A DNA stretch of 64,000 nt from Buddleja alternifolia. Taxonomy: Eukaryota > Streptophyta > Magnoliopsida > Lamiales > Scrophulariaceae. This document shows, in pieces, positions 1 through 11,155 of this stretch. Within the stretch, counting starts at the first letter, position 1. Every line of letters starts with the position of its first letter. The translations under genes were made by a program, and so were the position numbers. The notes beneath the pieces are model-generated. The model saw only the letters and a list, made by a program, of their open reading frames with translations. It was not told the DNA's origin and made no database searches. Location of the stretch: positions 23,513,101-23,577,100 of the forward strand of contig CM033396.1 in NCBI GenBank assembly GCA_019426215.1, in the 5' to 3' direction.

Positions 1-231
1 TCTTATAAGATGTTTTAGGAGCTTATAAAATGTACCATTTTATAAGATGTTTAAAAAAAGGTGGGCTTGTATTACTTTTTTAAAAACAGCTTATAAGACC
101 TAAACATCTTATTTTTTTGGTCTTATAAGCTGTTTTTTTAGAAAAAATTACCAAACAAATTTATAGAGCTTATAAGCTCTAAAATATCTTATAAGATGTT
201 TAGAGGAGCTTATAAGCTTAGCCAAACGCCC
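1..231. repeat. MITE, cut off by the window start
   Basis: Dense copies of a TTATAAG/CTTATAA motif in both orientations, including a perfect 14-bp palindrome GAGCTTATAAGCTC at about 167-180. The block ends in GCCAAACGCCC; read from the other strand this is GGGCGTTTGGC, a terminus typical of plant MITEs. There is no coding potential. The other terminus lies outside the window, so neither the target duplication nor the superfamily can be fixed; Tourist-like is a guess. Confidence 0.55.
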
Positions 232-267
232 TTTAAGTTCTTGCAATTCTTTCCTATGTGGAACTCT

Positions 268-560
268 GGGAAAATTAAATAATTAATTAAAAAATCAGGT
301 TTACCACCAAAAATGACTGGGTACAGAAAATGGTATGTTATGACAAAGGGTATGTCATCTCAGCTAAGAGACGATGTACTCTATGTCGTTTCTTACTATT
401 ATTATTATTATTGTTATTTTTTAAATCAAAGTGAGACGTATGTCGTCTCACTTTGATTTTTTTTTTAATATTGTGTCAGCTGTGAGTGCTGACACATGAA
501 TAGTGAAACGACATATGTTATGTCGTCTCACTAATTTCCCTTTTTTTTTTCCTTTCTCTT
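268..560 (+). repeat. Left terminal inverted repeat of the MULE
   Basis: Matches the reverse complement of about 6060-6368, including ACCACCAAAA, the ACAGAAAATGGTATGTTA block and several hairpins built from GAGACGACAT / ATGTCGTCTC arms. The clearest are at 425-457 (13-bp stem ATCAAAGTGAGAC) and 507-535. A TGTCAGC..GCTGACA inverted pair lies at about 475-495. Promoter function for the adjacent plus-strand ORF is inferred from MuDR biology. Confidence 0.8.
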
Positions 561-659
561 TTCTTTCTTTTCTCTTCTTCGTTTCTCTTCTCCTTCTGCA
601 TGTCAAATTTTTCACTCTACATCTCACCACCATTGTCGACAAGCACGAATTTTTCTTCA

Positions 660-1260
660 AAATTTGTTCGTCAACTACGAAATTAAGGTAATTCTATGTA
701 TTATACTTTTGAACTTCCTAAATTTTGAGTTAGTATATTGTTTTTATTTTATTGTAATGTGGGTTCAAAACTTGAATTTTTAGGTATAAATTCAATTAGT
801 TAGCTATAATTTTTGGGTTATTTGGTATAATTCTCGAATATGTTGGTATAATTATTATTTTGACTTTTAGGTTAAATTTTGACCCTAAGGTATAATGTCA
901 ATTTTTAGTGTTTTTTTTATGGTTTGAAATCTGATATAAGTGTTAGTTTGTAATTATGTAGAAATTTAAGTATAATTTCAGAGGTATAATTTTGAATTTA
1001 TTGTTAGGGTTTAAATTTTCATATAAGTTGCAAATGAAATTTCAAATGTTTAGGTTTACATAGTATTTATAATTTCGAATGAGTAGTTATAATTTTTAGG
1101 TTTAATTTGTAATATAGAAGTATAATTTGTATATATAAATTCTAATTTTGTAGGTATATAATTTCTAATTTTATGTATAATTTGTAGGTATAATTTTATT
1201 TTTTGACTATAATTTTAAATTTAGTGTTTATTTGTGGTTTGAATTTTGATATTATATAGA
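660..1260 (+). repeat. Left subterminal arm, GGTATAATTT-rich
   Basis: AT-rich sequence in which short motifs such as GGTATAATTT and TTAGGTATAA recur. It is the inverted counterpart of about 4610-5880, where the complement (AAATTATACC) recurs many more times. Shared order, such as TTAGCTATAATTTTTG followed by TTTGGTATAATTCT, shows the inverted repeats once extended past the 300-bp TIR. No coding potential. Confidence 0.6.
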
Positions 1261-1287
1261 AAATATCGAGGAGGAACACAGTTGATG

Positions 1288-2210
1288 TTTTAGTATACAC
1301 GGATGGTCAAATTATTGAAAACTCAAATTCAGTGAGATATAACACTCGTCCAAGCACTAACATGAGAATATCTCGTACGATCACATACGCTGAATTGTTG
1401 GAGAAGTTATATGCGAGAACAAGAACTGATCGGAATAATTTTTTATTAAAAGTAATTATAAAGTTTGAATTTAAAAAGAGAAATGTGATGAGGGAGCACA
1501 ATGGAGATCAAAGATGATGACACTTTTGCGTTTTTCTTGGATCCTAACATTTTCGTCGAGTTTTATATTGAGAAAAAACCCATCCAACATCAGGTTCAAT
1601 TTAGCTCGTTGCTAACCCAAGTGACGTCGTTAACGCCACCCCAATTCATGTCGTACTTTACACATCCCTCAATTCCAGATTTGAATACGCAGTCACAAAC
1701 CCAATTCATGCCTTATTTTTACATACTATCATCATATTTATTTTTAATTATAGGTTCGTCTACGCAAAATTCCCCTTTGGAAAATCGTCATTTGAGGAAT
1801 TTTGTAGTTCCTGACGTAGAAGCAGGTAATTATGAATCTTCTAATAAGTTTCATAATTGTTGTATTCCTTTGATTCATGACTTGTTATTCTTATTTTTAC
1901 ATACTATCATCATATTCTTCCTTAATTGCAAGTCCGTCTAGACAAAGCCGTCATGACTTTGAGCAACCCAATTTTGGGTCTTGTGATTTTGTAGACGTTG
2001 AGAATGATGATATTGGGAGTGACGATGACAGTCGTGATTCTGACTGTTCGATCCATCATCATACAGACACCGAGTTGGAAAAATAGCGCAACAATGCAAC
2101 AATGGATGAGGATGAAAATGAGCATGATAATAATGTACCGATGAATGAAGATGTCCCTCCCACAGGAGCCAAAGAAAGACTTCATGAAATGCTCCCATTC
2201 TATTCCACCA
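1288..2210 (+). pseudogene. MULE transposase-like N-terminal region, broken
   Basis: Reading from about 1288, the translation contains RISRTITYAELLEKLYARTR and then a basic strand region. This resembles the small N-terminal domain of plant MULE proteins that precedes the transposase. The frame stops near 1515 (NGDQR-stop), and the expected continuation EIKDDDTFAFFLDPN lies one frame over from 1501, so there is a frameshift at about 1495-1500. Two later pieces (about 1753-1830 and 1931-2086) follow intron-like tracts ending in AG; the second encodes an acidic DDDS-rich segment. About 2105-2270 continues in an acidic, then serine-rich, vein. The zinc-finger and DDE transposase core expected next are absent. 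The assignment rests on resemblance only and is moderate. Confidence 0.5.
1712..1917 (+). repeat. Internal direct repeat in the MULE ORF region
   Basis: A 27-bp string beginning CTTATTTTTACATACTATC occurs at 1712 and again at 1890, each followed about 30 bp later by an AG acceptor-like site and CGTCTA. This looks like a local tandem duplication of an intron 3' end plus the start of an exon. Confidence 0.6.
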
Positions 2211-2238
2211 CATACCCAGAAGTAGAAGAAGATTCACT

Positions 2239-4590
2239 CTATCGACAAAGTTCTTCCTCATCATCATTGTACTGAACTGGTGATACATTAAATTGTGCAG
2301 GAGGCGGAGGTGGAATTCTATGATGTAGAGGTGCATCACTCCACTGGTCTATACCAAGATCAGAAAAATTCCACATCGGCGTACTGAAACCTTGTCCTTG
2401 ATTGTGAAAATTGACGGGCATATCATGTTATGCTGGTTGGGCCATTGTGGGAATGTAAACGTCGTTAGGGTTGGGACGAGGTTGAGCCGACCTCGATCCT
2501 CCGGCATTGAAGTTACCATGTTAAGTCGAGCTCGATCCTTCGGCATTGAAGTGACCATGAAAAGCCGAGCTCGATCCTCCGCATCGAAGTGACCATGATA
2601 AGGCGAGCTCGATCCTCCGACATCGAAGTGACCATGATAAGCCAAGCTCGATCCTCCGACATCGAAGTGACCATGATAAGCCGAGCTCAATCCTCTGACA
2701 TTGAAGTGACCATGATAAGTCGAGCTCGGACCCGGATGTTCCTCCTCTACACGAGCATCAATGGCTACATTGCCACTACATGTGACCATATCCCGAATGT
2801 TCCTCATTCAAGATCGCAGTTCCCTAATTGTCGTGGGATCACTAGTTTGGGCGATTTGTTCCATTGCAGTTTGCGCCTCTTCAATTTCTATGTACTGAAA
2901 ATATAAAATAACAAATAGTATGAACAAAAAATTGTTCCTAAATAAATATCATTAAAATAAGACTCAATGGAAAACAATACCAAATACTAACCACATTATG
3001 CAATAGAGCGGCTGACCCAGCCTGGTGTCCCGCACCTCTCCTAGTCAATCGGGGTGAAATGTAACGACGAGTGATTCGGTCATACCACTCTTCGTATCCT
3101 TCGTGCGTCTGGTCTTCCCCATCCTCAATATAGTGTCCAGTCACAGCATATAATTGACGATTATTCCACGTTGTAATTTCCCGAGCGTGTCTAGCTACCC
3201 AATTATTCGTGGACCTACCCTTTCGGCTGACCCTTTGAATACGTCCAGGTGTGTGTGGAATAGATTGGCGTATTCCGAACTGTCGAAGAACACGCTCAGG
3301 ACGATGATAATCTATGATGGCAAAGAATATCATTGGAACTGATGCTCGCCATATGTTATCATTCAAACATTGAGATGGCAACTCGGCAATGTCTGCATCA
3401 TTGAGATTGTACGGTGTCCAAACAAACTGAAATACGAAAAAAATGATTTAGAATATATTAGAAGGAGATAGATATAACTTCATAATAATTTTAAATAAAT
3501 TTTTTTCTGACTCACGTGTCTATCCGCCATCTGATCTAGACCATCTCTAATTGTGCGGATGTTGTGATTGACTGAAGCAGTATTTGTAGTAGGTCGATAC
3601 CACCTTCAAACAACAATCATTGAAAATAACTAAGAAAAATTGAACGTTTCTTAATTAAACATAATACTCAAATGGTAAATTACCGTGAAACATAAGGTGC
3701 TCGGGCAATGTCATCCACGTTAGCTCTCGCTATCTGTCAGAGTACCCCATCAGGCCTTACAATCCAAATCCTACTCCATGCCCATATCTGTTAAATGAGA
3801 AATATATTGATTGAATAACCACGAATTATTATATTAGAAATAATAACATCTAAATAATAATTTTTCTCACCTGTAATAATGGCATGAAACCTGCAACATT
3901 TTTGCATTCTACTTGGGAACCATTCAACAATTCTCGGTACAAATGAGCCAATACCGCACTCCCCCAACTGTATGTGCGTGCTAAGTTTATATCTTCAAAC
4001 AGACTCAACCACACTACAGGAATAACATCTCCTGTGGTGTCGGCACACATCACACTCCCGAGCAACAAAAGGGCCTAACAACAGTCTACCTGATCAACTA
4101 CAAATTCTTTAGATTGATCATTTATTTGGAAAAACGCACTCAAAACATGGGTAACAAGTTTTCGGACTGGTATTCTATGACCGTGCACGAAATCTTCCGG
4201 CAATAAGTACAGTCCTAATTGTCCAAATATATATAAGGTGTAATCTTCATATCATTCGAAGTGCCGATATGCAACTACAGCCCTACCATCAACTGGTATA
4301 AAATGAAATGTGTTCGTCTCTAGGCGCCATCTCTCAATTAGGGCCTTCACAAGGCCCAGGTCGTTTTTAAACTGAGATAACTGGTATACCCTATAAAACC
4401 CCATCTGATCAAGCTTTACCTTAACACGGTGATGTAGAGGAGATTCATAGGCAAAGCTGAAATATGCAGAGTCAGCTCGCCGGACACGATAAGTGAAGTC
4501 TGGATAATCAGCAATTGCCTACATGATTGTCCTGATCATACAATACGCTCTCATCAACCGAGCCATATACTTTACGCTCTGCCATCCTGC
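2239..4590 (-). pseudogene. Plant mobile domain (PMD) protein gene, broken
   Basis: Minus-strand pieces read in order as a plant mobile domain, the aminotransferase-like domain of MAIN/MAIL1 and of many transposon-borne proteins. The first block (about 4440-3871) has YRVYQLSQFKNDLGLVKALI, ERWRLETNTFHF, a WLSLFEDI segment and RTYSWGSAVLAHLYREL, ending in CAG before a GTGAGA donor. Next is 3787-3684 (IWAWSRIWIVRPDG). Then about 3606-3515. Then 3429-2990, with DNIWRASVPMIFFAII, DYHRPERVLRQFG and NNWVARHAREI. These motif orders match PMD proteins well. In-frame stops interrupt the first two blocks (after AYRHFE, after VDQVDCC, after RPDGVL), so this copy is dead. The C-terminal part carries 39-bp tandem repeats and a proline-rich tail ending at 2239. 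It faces the transposase remnant convergently. Confidence 0.75.
2487..2730 (-). repeat. 39-bp tandem repeat in the PMD C-terminal region
   Basis: Six full units and part of a seventh start at 2487, 2526, 2565, 2603, 2642, 2681 and 2720. On the minus strand the intact units encode a 13-residue repeat, YHGHFDVGGSSLA. The third unit is 38 bp (CCTCCGCATC where neighbours have CCTCCGACATC), which throws the reading frame. Confidence 0.9.
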
Positions 4591-4609
4591 ATTTACATAT
4601 CCACAAGAA

Positions 4610-5880
4610 TGTTAATTTACATTCTACGATATAAATTACATTTAATATTTCGTAAATTGTGTCTATTAATTTGAAATTAAACCCATTAATTACAAATTAT
4701 ACCTAATCAATAAAGATTATACATATAAATTAAAATTTAGAGATTATACCTAATAATTCGAAAAATATACCTAAAAAATGTAATTTAAACATACTAATTA
4801 GAGATTATACCTAAAAATTGGATATTACACTTAGAAATGAAAAATAAAAAAAATATTAATTTGAATTTGAAAAATCGAATTTAAACATACTAATTTAAAC
4901 TACTAATAGAATCTACACCTAACTACTCCAAATTAAACCTATTAGTTCGAACGTTTAGAAGACTCTTCCATCCAATTCGAAATTAAACCTAACAACTCGA
5001 AAACAAACCAAACAATTCAAAATCAAACCTATAAATTCAAATTATACCAAAAAACTAAAAAATCTTATTAACTAATTCGAACATTATACCAAACATTTCA
5101 AAAAATATAGCAACCAATTCAAAATTAAAGCTAACTACTCCAAATTAAGGCTAACTACTCTAAATTAAGCCCAATAAAAGTATTTATACCGAACAATTCT
5201 GAATTAAACCTAACAACTCGAAATTAAACCTATAAATTCAAATTATACCGAACAATTCGAAAATTATACCAACTAAATCGAACATTATACCAAACGATTG
5301 CAAAATATACCAACCTATTCAAAAATAAATCTAACTACTGAAAATTAAGCCTATTAATTCGAACTTATACCAACAATTCCAAATTAAACCTATCAACTAG
5401 AAACCAAACCTAACAATTCAAAATTAAACACTAAAAATACAAATTATACTAAACATTTCAACAATTATACCAACCAATTCCAACATCATACAAACAGTTC
5501 ATTAATTATACCAAATGATTCCAAAATAACACTAAAAATTGACATTATATCTAAAGGTCAGTATTGAGCCTAAAAATCAAAAATCAATCTACTAATTCAA
5601 CAATTATACAAACCAATTCCAACATTATACCAAACAATTTGAAATTTATACCAAAAAACTATAAAATAAAAATCAAAATTAAACCTAAAAATCAAAAATC
5701 AACCTATTAATTCAATAATTATACCAATATATTCAAGAATTATACCAAATTATGCAAAAATTATAGCTAACAATTCGAATTTATCACTACAAATTCAAGC
5801 TTTTAACCCTAAATTACTATACCATTACAATAAAAAAAAATATACAAACTCTAAATTTAACAAAATTAAAAGTATACCTT
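4610..5880 (-). repeat. Right subterminal arm, AAATTATACC-rich
   Basis: About 1.25 kb of near-random AT-rich sequence with dozens of copies of motifs such as AATTATACCAAACAATTCGAA in loose, non-tandem array. It is the inverted counterpart of 660-1260 but twice as long, so it has probably expanded on this side. It could be the leader of the minus-strand PMD gene. No ORF of interest. Confidence 0.6.
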
Positions 5881-6059
5881 GAGTTCTTGGTTGAGGGAGA
5901 AAATTTGATGATAAATTTGGAGAAAAAATGTTGCTAGAAATGGTGAGAATTGGAGGGAGAAGAAGAGGAGAAAAGAAGAGAAAGAGAGGAGATGAATGAG
6001 GAGCATCGTTTTTGCTGTGAAAGAGTTGCATTTTTTTCTTGATTTTTCTACCAAAAATT

Positions 6060-6368
6060 AAAAAAAAATAAAAATTCAGTGAGACGACATACCCAATGTC
6101 GTCTCACTGAATTTGTGTTAGCGATCAAAGCTGACACAACTGACACAATATTAAAAAAAAATAAAAAATTAAAGTGAGACAACATACTCTATGTTGTCTC
6201 ACTTTGATTTTAAAAAAAATAATAATAGTAAGAGACGACATAGGGCATGTTGTCACTTATCTGAGACGACATACCCTATGTCGTAACATACCATTTTCTG
6301 TATCCAGTTAATTTTGGTGGTAAATTCTGATTTTTTAATTAATTTTGTATTAATTATTTAATTTTCCC
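6060..6368 (-). repeat. Right terminal inverted repeat of the MULE
   Basis: Reverse-complement counterpart of the left end. It holds four consecutive hairpins with short loops. The best are 6072-6114 (19-bp perfect stem, 5-nt loop) and 6171-6205 (15-bp perfect stem, 5-nt loop); two imperfect ones follow at about 6228-6260 and 6262-6285. All share the arm GAGAC(G/A)ACAT. Confidence 0.8.
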
Positions 6369-6378
6369 ATGGAACTCT

Positions 6379-8127
6379 TCTACATTAATTCTTTGTCTTG
6401 TAGGAGTAGAAGACTAATTATTTCCTAAATAGAACTCTTTTATTTTAATTAGTTTTCTCATACAAGGTAGATTCCTATTTATTAGGAACCTTATTCTTAT
6501 CTGATAGGAATCCTATTCCTATCTTTAAAAGGAATTATTTCTCTCCATGAAATCTAATTTCCTTCTTGAAGAAAATTAATTAAACTTCTTTAATTTTTTT
6601 CCTCTCCAATTTTCGACCAAAGCTAAATAAAATAATCATTTAATAATTAATTCACCATACTAGATTAATTAAAGTCTCTTCCAATTACTTAAATGCTTTC
6701 TAGACTTAACCTTAATTAAATTGATCTTATCAACTTAATTAATTCATTTTTCCAAAACTTGAATACATAAAGTCTTAATTAATCAATCTAATTAATTAAT
6801 ATATTAATTCAACTTCTTTCAATTAAATTCCCTTAGTTAAGAAATGGATTTTCCCGAGTATTGTGTGTGACCCTTTAGGTTCAGCAACATACTAGTAATG
6901 GGTTCATAACCTCTATGATTCATTTATCCAAAACTTGAATAAATAAAAGTCTTAATTAATTAATCTAATTAATTAATATATTAATGCAACTCCTTTCAAT
7001 TAAATTTCCTTAGTTAAGAAATGGATTTGCCCGAGTATTATGTGTGACCCTTTAGGTTCAACAACATACTAGTAATGAGTTCATAACCTTTACGATTTGG
7101 ACAATTACATTGTCTTAATTAATTAAATATTTTTAATTAATCATCTTATTATTTAATCTACATTAAATATAAGATACCCACAAATCAAAGAAAAATTTCT
7201 AGCTACTTATCTTGAAGACCTAGATGTAGGCGATTCAAAGTGAACCTTTCCAATCACGCATTCTATGCAAGTGAGATTCTTTCATCAACTAATTTCCCAG
7301 TTGAATTAAGGATCGTGGAATCTTATTGGTTGAGATTCTTCTAAATTCAATCTTAATAACTTAAGTGTGTTCGACTATTGACTAATTAATTCAAGAAACT
7401 CCTTTCTTAATTAATTACTTACTTACCATGACCATGGACTAACTTAGTCAAACCACTGTGAATAATATAGAAAATCCACTTGTTCATCTAGAAAAGTGAT
7501 CAATCCTTTGTTGTCAACACCAACTTTCATATACGAGTCACTACACCAAATCACCAGTCTATATGTGTCCTTGTAAAAGAACTTGCACAAGAGTCAAAGT
7601 GTAGGGAGTCAATATACAAGATTACTGTGATGACTCAAGTCAAAAAATTAATCTTGCACTATCGTGATTAAGAAACTCTTAATTTGACATATATAAAAAT
7701 AATTCCAATTTAGTAAGTTCAAGTCAGGGTGATGAGTGAACTTGTTCTCAACAAGCACCTGCGTATTTGTATTTATGTCAACTACACTAATGTCTATAAA
7801 AGAGACATTCTCTAATTAAAAGTGTGCATCATAGGCGCATATCTATCCGAATTATCTATGTCCCATCTTGATAATTCTATGACTTAGACGATATTTAAAA
7901 ATCACAGCCTTAGAGACTTATTTTATGATATCCATCCAATGAGATATCAAGTCCCATAGCTGTGTGTGATTCTAGGGACTTCATCATATAGTTATAAACA
8001 ATATAAACATAAGATGAAATGCCTTTTATTAATATAATGTAAAACGAAATTGTTTATTACAAGAATATATAAACAAAACCTATCTAGGATTGGGTCGCTG
8101 GGCACTATCCTAATAGGGATCGCCACG
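6379..8127 (-). repeat. Copia-type LTR, solo or truncated (LTR E)
   Basis: Read on the minus strand it begins near TTAGGATAGTGCCCAGCG and holds the conserved phrases of the other Copia LTRs here: an ATGACTTAGACG-type line, a GACCCTTTAGGTTC line and long TTAATTAATT tracts. No PBS, gag or pol adjoins it. The low-coordinate end is uncertain: it may continue left of the MULE insertion (before 259). Confidence 0.55.
6757..7099. repeat. Tandem duplication of ~170 bp inside LTR E
   Basis: The segment from AACTTGAATACATAAAGTC (about 6757) to TTCATAACCTCTATGATT recurs from AACTTGAATAAATAAAAGTC (about 6933) to TTCATAACCTTTACGATT with a few mismatches. Confidence 0.85.
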
Positions 8128-9935
8128 GGAATGATAATGTAGCAAAATCGAAATACAAAAAATAAAGTAGGAGCATCCCCTAAACAGGGCTAGGTAGACA
8201 TGGTATCATTGGATTAAAAAACTTGCAAGATCAGTGTTCTCGTGTTTACCTCGTGAAGAACTTACCATCAACAATCTTTTTGAGCTACTCCACATCTTCA
8301 ATTCTTCGGATTAATTTTCTCTAGCGCTCCAAGTGTCACGCCTCTAAGAATATCCACACTTTAGTTTGCACCCTTGAGATCTTCTATCAGTGTTAGCTAA
8401 GAAGATTCAATATTGTGGCTTGTGGAGGAAAAGTATTTAGGCTCTAATACAGAGGAAAGGAAGAAAAGAGAGAAGCAAATTTCACACTCAGTGAAGTATG
8501 GGAAGCGTGTAATCTGGGGAGGATTAAATCCTCCCCTTTTGCACGCCTAAGTGGACATGCCCCACTAGGTCTCTTGACCTAGTGGGCTTTTCTTCCTTCC
8601 TTTATTCTTTTGGCCCCAAGTTATTTATTAATTAGTCCATTGACTTATTAATTTGATTTGACCCAATATATTTAATTAAGCCCTACTTAATTAAATTTTC
8701 TCTTCATTAGATTAATTGGACCACTATATAATTTGTCCCCCATTTAATATAATATTCTAATTTTAAATTGGAGACTTGAATTAATTAAGACCACTTAATT
8801 AATTCTAATCATTTTTCCTTAGTTAATTAATTTCAACTAATTACTCTCTCCATTAATTCACAAAGAATTAATTCAACCAATAGGTACTACATTAAGTTAG
8901 TGTATGACCCCTTAGGCACATTAAGAAGCTAGCAATAGGTCCTATTCCAAAGGTTCGATTGATTATTCAATTATTTAGACCTTGAATTCATCTCACCAAA
9001 TTAATCCGAGGCACCTATTGATTATGGTTCGATGTCTAGAAATGTCGCCATGACTTCCTAGATGTTAATGATGAACAACAAAACCTATCCCCGTTACGAT
9101 TTTCATGTGAGTCAAATCCTTTCATATTTTTTTCTGTATGAGGTCTAGGGTTTGGCGATGGTTGAACCCTAATAACTTCATAAGATATGACGGTGTTGAA
9201 AATCTAATGGCCCAGTCTTCTAAGTAGAGATCACTATTCCATCTTTTAAGACACCGCACTGATCACCAATCATTTAGATTTACACAACAACATAGGAAAT
9301 AGCATGTGTCACAACCTAGATGAATCCCGTATCTAATGTCATTTGATCCGTCATACTGCTAGACTATACAAAACATACACTGCTGTATGATTCTCCTGGA
9401 ATGCACGTGTATATCAAAGTATAGTGGGCAGTACACATCTCAGATATAACATCTCAGGTCAGAAGATTAATCTCACACTACAAAACCACATGACTCCAAG
9501 TTCGACGCATAACCAACGAGGAATCTTTGCGGGGTCATTCAATTTCATACTCACCTAAGTGTGGATGTTTATGCTTGCATTGACCCAGCGGGTCAATGCC
9601 CATGGAACAAGACACTTTCCTTTGATAATGACACACACAAACAAGTCTTATCGAGATCGTGATATCCCACATCTCACAATCTCAATGACTTGGAACGGAT
9701 TTTAGAGTTACAGCTCTCGAAAGCCTTCCACAGCTGACACGACCGCTCTCCAAGCCTTGTGTAATCCATGAGATCTTTATCTATACTAATAGAAAGGAAA
9801 TAACGATAAAGAAGAATGCCAAAACATGTTTAATATATTATTTGAAATAAGACTGTCATCGTATTTACAAACTAATGGGCAAACTAACTAATGGCTCGCC
9901 GGGCACTTAACACTATCAATTTCATTTTATACAGT
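8128..9935 (-). repeat. Copia-type LTR, solo or truncated (LTR F)
   Basis: On the minus strand it runs from about 9935 (near AGTGCCCGGCGAGCCATTAG) down to about 8128, ending in a TTCCCGTGGCGATCCC stretch like the 3' ends of plant Copia LTRs. It sits head-to-tail against LTR E with no internal region between them. It contains ACCCCTTAGGCACATTAAG-type text matching the sister LTRs. The boundaries are approximate. Confidence 0.5.
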
Positions 9936-10110
9936 ATCAAGTCCTGTGAGTTTAACATATTCCATGGCTCTCACGCGATTGGGACGCTACAGTGAAGGGT
10001 TTATACTCATACGATATTCATGACTTCAAGGTTCGTAATGATCAAATCATTTCAATCTTAAATGGGTTTCGATGTGGGTCCACGGGACTAGCTAGGTGAC
10101 ACACATAATT
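9936..10110 (+). repeat. Fragment of a Copia LTR related to element B
   Basis: Text such as AAGTCCTGTGAGTTTAACAT, a CCATGGCTCTCACGCGATTGG line and TGGGTTTCGATGTGGGTCC matches the Copia B LTRs at about 46315-46460 and 60870-61030, same strand. Only this portion is present. A short (TA)n tract follows at about 10125-10139. Confidence 0.7.
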
Positions 10111-10207
10111 CAATGTGTTAGTGATATATATATATATATTGGAGAAAAATGGAAAATTAAGTTAATTCTCCAATTTAGCAACGTCTTTAATCCAACAGGC
10201 TCCTCAT

Positions 10208-11155
10208 CAGGGACGGATCCACGATTAAATGTGTGCGGGGAGGGGGGGGGGTGCAAATTATCATTAAAAATGTTTTTCGACAATATTGCTAAATATGTAT
10301 TAAATTAGAAGTTAACTTATTAGCGATATGACTTTTTTGGATATTTTTCATTTGACTTGATTTTCTATCTCATTTTATTTGGACATAATGACCTTGTTTA
10401 TTTTACTTTTAGATACAAGAAACTTAGTTAAAAGAAAGTTATGTTCATTACAAACCAATGTCTATTAATTGGCATGAAGCAAGTAACATTAAATCAAAAA
10501 ATAAAAGAAATCGACAACAAAAATTTCAACAATATTGTAATGATAATTTCTCAAAAGAAATAAAATAACAACTATTAACACTAAAATTACCAGTTTATGC
10601 AACTACAAAATTTCACAATATTTTGACACTTTCTTAAAGGTTATAGAGTAATATAATAATTTCGTTCATACTTTGCTGTGGATAAACTTTAAATAATCGA
10701 ATGATTGATAGACTTTTTATTGTCATTAGATTGATTGATATCTTCTATATTTTTCCTTCTCAACAATCATTTTTATAAATATTAGAAAAAATGTTTGTTA
10801 ATTATAATCCCAGTAACTGTAAAAGAGAAGTTAAAAGGAAAAATGTTAGTCACTTCTAAATTTCTATTCCTGATAAATAGAAGATAAGTCTAATTAAGAG
10901 AATTAGAGCCATTGATTATTCAACTTTTTTAATGGTAATTATCTTTTTAATTAAAAACAATGACATTAAATAAAATTATGTAGGACCCTAAAATAAGTAG
11001 GAATAAGGCTGAAGATTTTGCTTATTATAAACAGGGAGGGGCTTAAAAGAAAGAATGTAATGCAGACCAAAAGATTTGAACCCTTGACCTCAAGGAGTAG
11101 CACGTGGTAGGAACTTTTGACATAATGCAAATGTGTCTCAAGATACAACGATTCC
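10208..11155. mobile_element. hAT-like non-autonomous element, right end not found
   Basis: Starts CAGGGACGGATCCACG, nearly the TIR of the complete hAT element at 59851-60822, followed by a poly-G run where that element has poly-C. About 11070-11100 contains TTTGAACCCTTGACCTCAAG, the inverse of a GGTCATGGGTTCGAA block in the complete element, suggesting related internal sequence. No matching right terminus was found, so the element is truncated or its right boundary is wrong. Confidence 0.4.

Larger units (their letters stand above)
268..6368. mobile_element. Mutator-like element (MULE) with long TIRs and a PMD gene
   Basis: The two ends are inverted copies beginning GGGAAAATTAAATAATTAAT. 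TGGAACTCT lies immediately before the left end (259-267) and, after one extra A, just past the right end (6370-6378), which is a 9-bp duplication as expected of Mutator elements. The inverted repeats align for about 300 bp with small indels, and more weakly for several hundred bases further in. A plus-strand transposase-like remnant reads inward from the left arm and a minus-strand plant mobile domain gene reads inward from the right arm. This resembles MuDR, where two convergent genes are driven from the TIRs. No DDE catalytic core was found, and both genes carry stops or frameshifts, so the copy should be non-autonomous. It inserted into what is probably older LTR sequence. Confidence 0.82.

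Noticed and set aside
448..691. Short ORFs on both strands over the pyrimidine-rich tract near 540-600
   Set aside because: Low-complexity TTTCTC/GAGAAA sequence of the MULE subterminal region; no protein-like composition.
11070..11100. tRNA-like T-arm (GGGTTCAAATC) on the minus strand
   Set aside because: No acceptor stem, D arm or anticodon arm can be built around it; the phrase recurs in the hAT element.
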